Source: Parasalinivibrio latis
Lineage (GTDB): Bacteria > Pseudomonadota > Gammaproteobacteria > Enterobacterales > Vibrionaceae
Assembly: GCF_036825535.1 (NCBI RefSeq)
Contig: NZ_CP098813.1
Span: 620,001 to 684,000, forward strand
Reading direction: 5' to 3'
Length of the DNA stretch: 64,000 bases
In this document: one piece after another, positions 62,415 through 64,000 of the stretch
How positions within the stretch are numbered: position 1 is the stretch's first letter
How the letters are laid out: each line of letters begins with the position of its first letter
Position numbers and translations under genes: made by a program
Notes under the pieces: model-generated
The model's database searches: none
The model's input: only the letters and a program-made list of their open reading frames with translations
Told to the model about the DNA's origin: nothing

Positions 62415-62595
62415 AACATGATGCTTTAATCTGGTATTTTCTGAAGATAGCTTCCTTACTTTGTTTTAGTTCACTCTCGGAAGATATTTCAAGTTTGATT
62501 GGTTCATGACCTTCGAGGCGGAGACTCTCCTGATAATTCTGGTAACGAGTCTTTTCGATCTGCTTTTTCTTTATGTCCAAACTTGGCTGCGCCAT
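62407..62595 (-). CDS. yhfG: YhfG-like Fic inhibitor (antitoxin)
   Basis: The protein is 62 residues from the ATG at 62595; a longer frame to 62703 crosses a terminator and is unlikely. It is short, charged and mostly helical (DIKKKQIEKTRYQNYQESLR). It contains SLRLEG at residues 24-29, which fits the (S/T)xxxE(G/N) inhibitory motif of class I Fic antitoxins, whose glutamate blocks ATP binding in the Fic active site. It overlaps fic by eight bases. Confidence 0.85.
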   Translation of the reverse strand: MAQPSLDIKKKQIEKTRYQNYQESLRLEGHEPIKLEISSESELKQSKEAIFRKYQIKASCYE

Positions 62596-62675
62596 ACAAT
62601 TACTCAAAAATAACAAGTGTCTACTAATTATACCAAAGGATGTAAATCCCCGCCTGAAACATCCCTGAATCAATA

Positions 62676-62707
62676 AAAAATGCGCCCTTGAAAAAGAGCG
62701 CATTTTT
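62676..62707 (-). terminator. Terminator of the ProV-like gene
   Basis: A 10-bp stem (AAAAATGCGC/GCGCATTTTT) with T-rich flanks on the minus strand lies 44 bases after the stop codon and separates it from yhfG-fic. Confidence 0.85.
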
Positions 62708-62750
62708 CTTACTTATGAAGCAGTGAGTCCTGTTATTTGGACATCAATTA

Positions 62751-64000
62751 TCAGGCTGCCGTATCTTTGTCTTTTTCCGACGCGGAAACGGGAGAAACAC
62801 CGTCCTCAATTATGGTTTCACCGCTACTGTTCTGATCACTCAGCACCTCCGCCAGACTTGAACGGGAAAGCATCCCTTGAACCTCACCGCTTTCGTCAAC
62901 AACAGGCAAAGGCAAATCACTTTCCAGCGTGTCAGGAATAACCGCTTCCAGCAGGGCATCACCCTGAATGGCAGGAACTTCCTCAATAATGGACTCACTG
63001 ATTGCTTGCCCTGAATCTTCCGCTGCCGCTTCTTTGAGTGCCTTCTGACTCAGCGCCCCTTGATAGCCCTCATCGTTCACGTAATAGCCAAAGTCGGCTT
63101 TTTGCTGCTTCATTTGAGCCAAAGCCTCACCAATGGTCTCCGCGCTTATACGGCACCACTGAGGCTGCATAACGGTGTCTACCGTCAACGCCCGAGCTCG
63201 GTTGACGTCCTTGACGAAAGCTTCAACGTAGTCGTCTGCCGGATTCAGCAAAATATCGACAGGTCGGCCCTGCTGAATCAGCTTTCCGTCACGAAGTATT
63301 GCGATACGATCACCAAGGCGGAGGGCTTCATCCAGGTCATGGGTGATGAAGATAATGGTTTTGTGTAGCTTTTCCTGGAGCTCGATAAGCTGATCCTGCA
63401 TCTCACTGCGGATAAGCGGGTCAAGGGCAGAAAATGCCTCGTCCATCAACAAAATTTCCGCATCGGTACAAAGCGCTCGGGCAAGGCCTACACGCTGCTG
63501 CTGACCACCGGACAACTGTGAAGGGTATTGTTGTTCATACCCGTTCAGACCCACTGTATCCAGCCATTCTTTGGCTTTGGTTTCACGGCTGTCTTTGTCC
63601 ACACCCTGGACCTGAAGACCATAGGCAACGTTCTGCAATACCGTACGGTGGGGCATCAAGCCAAAGCGCTGAAATACCATAGACATCTTGTGGCGGCGAA
63701 AATCCTGCAGCCCTTTCGCATCAAGCTGCATGACATCCGTTCCCTCAACCACAATCTTACCTTCCGTCGGGTCTATGAGTCGGTTGAAATGACGAATCAG
63801 CGTTGATTTACCGGAACCGGAAAGCCCCATGATCACAAAGATCTCTCCCGGCTGGATTTCAATATTGATGTCCTGGAGGCCAACGGTATGCCCGGTTTCA
63901 GCAAGAATATCGTCCTTGGATTTACCGGCTTTTACCGCAGGAATTACACTCTGTGGAGACGGGCCAAAGATTTTGTAGAGACCTTCAACCTTGATAAGCG
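62751..64000 (-). CDS. proV: Glycine betaine/proline ABC transporter ATPase (ProV/OpuAA type), 5' end outside window
   Basis: The frame is open to the right edge, giving at least 415 residues; the ATG at 63836 is internal. The visible N-terminal part (VEGLYKIFGPSPQ, then ILAETGHTVGLQDINIEIQPGE) is typical of ProV. Walker A is GLSGSGKST, the signature LSGGQQQRVGLARAL, Walker B ILLMDEAFSALDP and the H-loop FITHDLDEALRLGD. A C-terminal CBS-like region from about 63140 down (VNDEGYQGALSQ, LPVVDESGEVQGMLSRSSLAEVL) would sense ionic strength in this family. The permease and binding-protein genes are expected beyond the window or elsewhere, since ProV is normally first. Confidence 0.93.
   Translation of the reverse strand, partial: LIKVEGLYKIFGPSPQSVIPAVKAGKSKDDILAETGHTVGLQDINIEIQPGEIFVIMGLSGSGKSTLIRHFNRLIDPTEGKIVVEGTDVMQLDAKGLQDFRRHKMSMVFQRFGLMPHRTVLQNVAYGLQVQGVDKDSRETKAKEWLDTVGLNGYEQQYPSQLSGGQQQRVGLARALCTDAEILLMDEAFSALDPLIRSEMQDQLIELQEKLHKTIIFITHDLDEALRLGDRIAILRDGKLIQQGRPVDILLNPADDYVEAFVKDVNRARALTVDTVMQPQWCRISAETIGEALAQMKQQKADFGYYVNDEGYQGALSQKALKEAAAEDSGQAISESIIEEVPAIQGDALLEAVIPDTLESDLPLPVVDESGEVQGMLSRSSLAEVLSDQNSSGETIIEDGVSPVSASEKDKDTAA

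Noticed and set aside
1..64000. Insertion sequences, prophage genes, integrases or CRISPR arrays
   Set aside because: Looked for transposase or integrase motifs, terminal inverted repeats and regularly spaced repeats; none was found. The only large repeats are the tRNA-Ser loci.

Overview
The window looks like chromosomal DNA of a Gram-negative gammaproteobacterium with a marine-type, sugar-scavenging metabolism. Evidence: E. coli-like tRNA-Ser(UGA) and tRNA-Asn(GUU), a GalR-type operator in front of galETKM, a LacZ of exactly E. coli length, MelA/MelR, TRAP transporters, sigma-54 promoters, outer-membrane and periplasmic proteins, and RarD, MsrB and LhgO homologues. I cannot name the genus; Oceanospirillales or Vibrionales relatives would both fit. 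No transposase, integrase, CRISPR array or rRNA is visible.

Layout. 1-3.4 kb: tail of a LacI-type regulator, then an AT-rich insert (LysR regulator and secreted hydrolase) lying next to a minus-strand tRNA-Ser and fragments of a tRNA-Ser locus. 3.5-6.6 kb: acetylpolyamine deacetylase with a PotD-like binding protein, a GNAT enzyme and a small HMA-like protein. 6.7-19.9 kb: a sugar-acid catabolic locus. One arm (minus) encodes a giant secreted beta-propeller/di-haem protein, a periplasmic SMP-30-like lactonase, a Gfo/Idh/MocA dehydrogenase, a TakP-like TRAP binding protein and a FadR-type repressor. The divergent arm (plus) encodes a DgoD-like dehydratase, an SDR, the TRAP membrane subunits and an HpaI-type aldolase. 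A 19-bp palindrome sits between the -35 and -10 elements of the divergent arm. 20-28.6 kb: galE-galT-galK-galM with two candidate GalR operators, and lacZ. 28.9-36.3 kb: acetone carboxylase (acxABC) with its sigma-54 activator and a near-perfect sigma-54 promoter. 36.5-37.7 kb: a Na/Pi cotransporter-like protein. 38.2-40.6 kb: divergent melA/melR-like pair. 40.7-49.5 kb: a polyol operon (ABC transporter, mannitol/arabinitol-type dehydrogenase, SDR, xylulokinase, AraC regulator). 49.8-59.3 kb: mixed housekeeping and signalling genes, including a CxxCH protein next to a diguanylate cyclase, SMR efflux, MsrB, an outer-membrane barrel, hydrolase, MazG-like, RarD and a GGDEF/EAL protein. 59.4-60.2 kb: tRNA-Ser, tRNA-Ser, tRNA-Asn with tRNA fragments between them. 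60.6-64 kb: L-2-hydroxyglutarate oxidase, a YhfG/Fic pair and a ProV-like ATPase running off the window.

How the genes work together. LacZ releases galactose from lactose-like beta-galactosides and MelA releases it from alpha-galactosides; both feed the Leloir enzymes GalM, GalK, GalT and GalE. No galactoside transporter is present here. The sugar-acid locus has every step expected of a non-phosphorylative route: lactone opening, dehydrogenation, dehydration, aldol cleavage and TRAP uptake. The polyol operon would import a sugar alcohol, oxidise it to a ketose and phosphorylate D-xylulose. The two tRNA-Ser loci form inverted repeats about 56 kb apart that bracket nearly all of this accessory metabolism.
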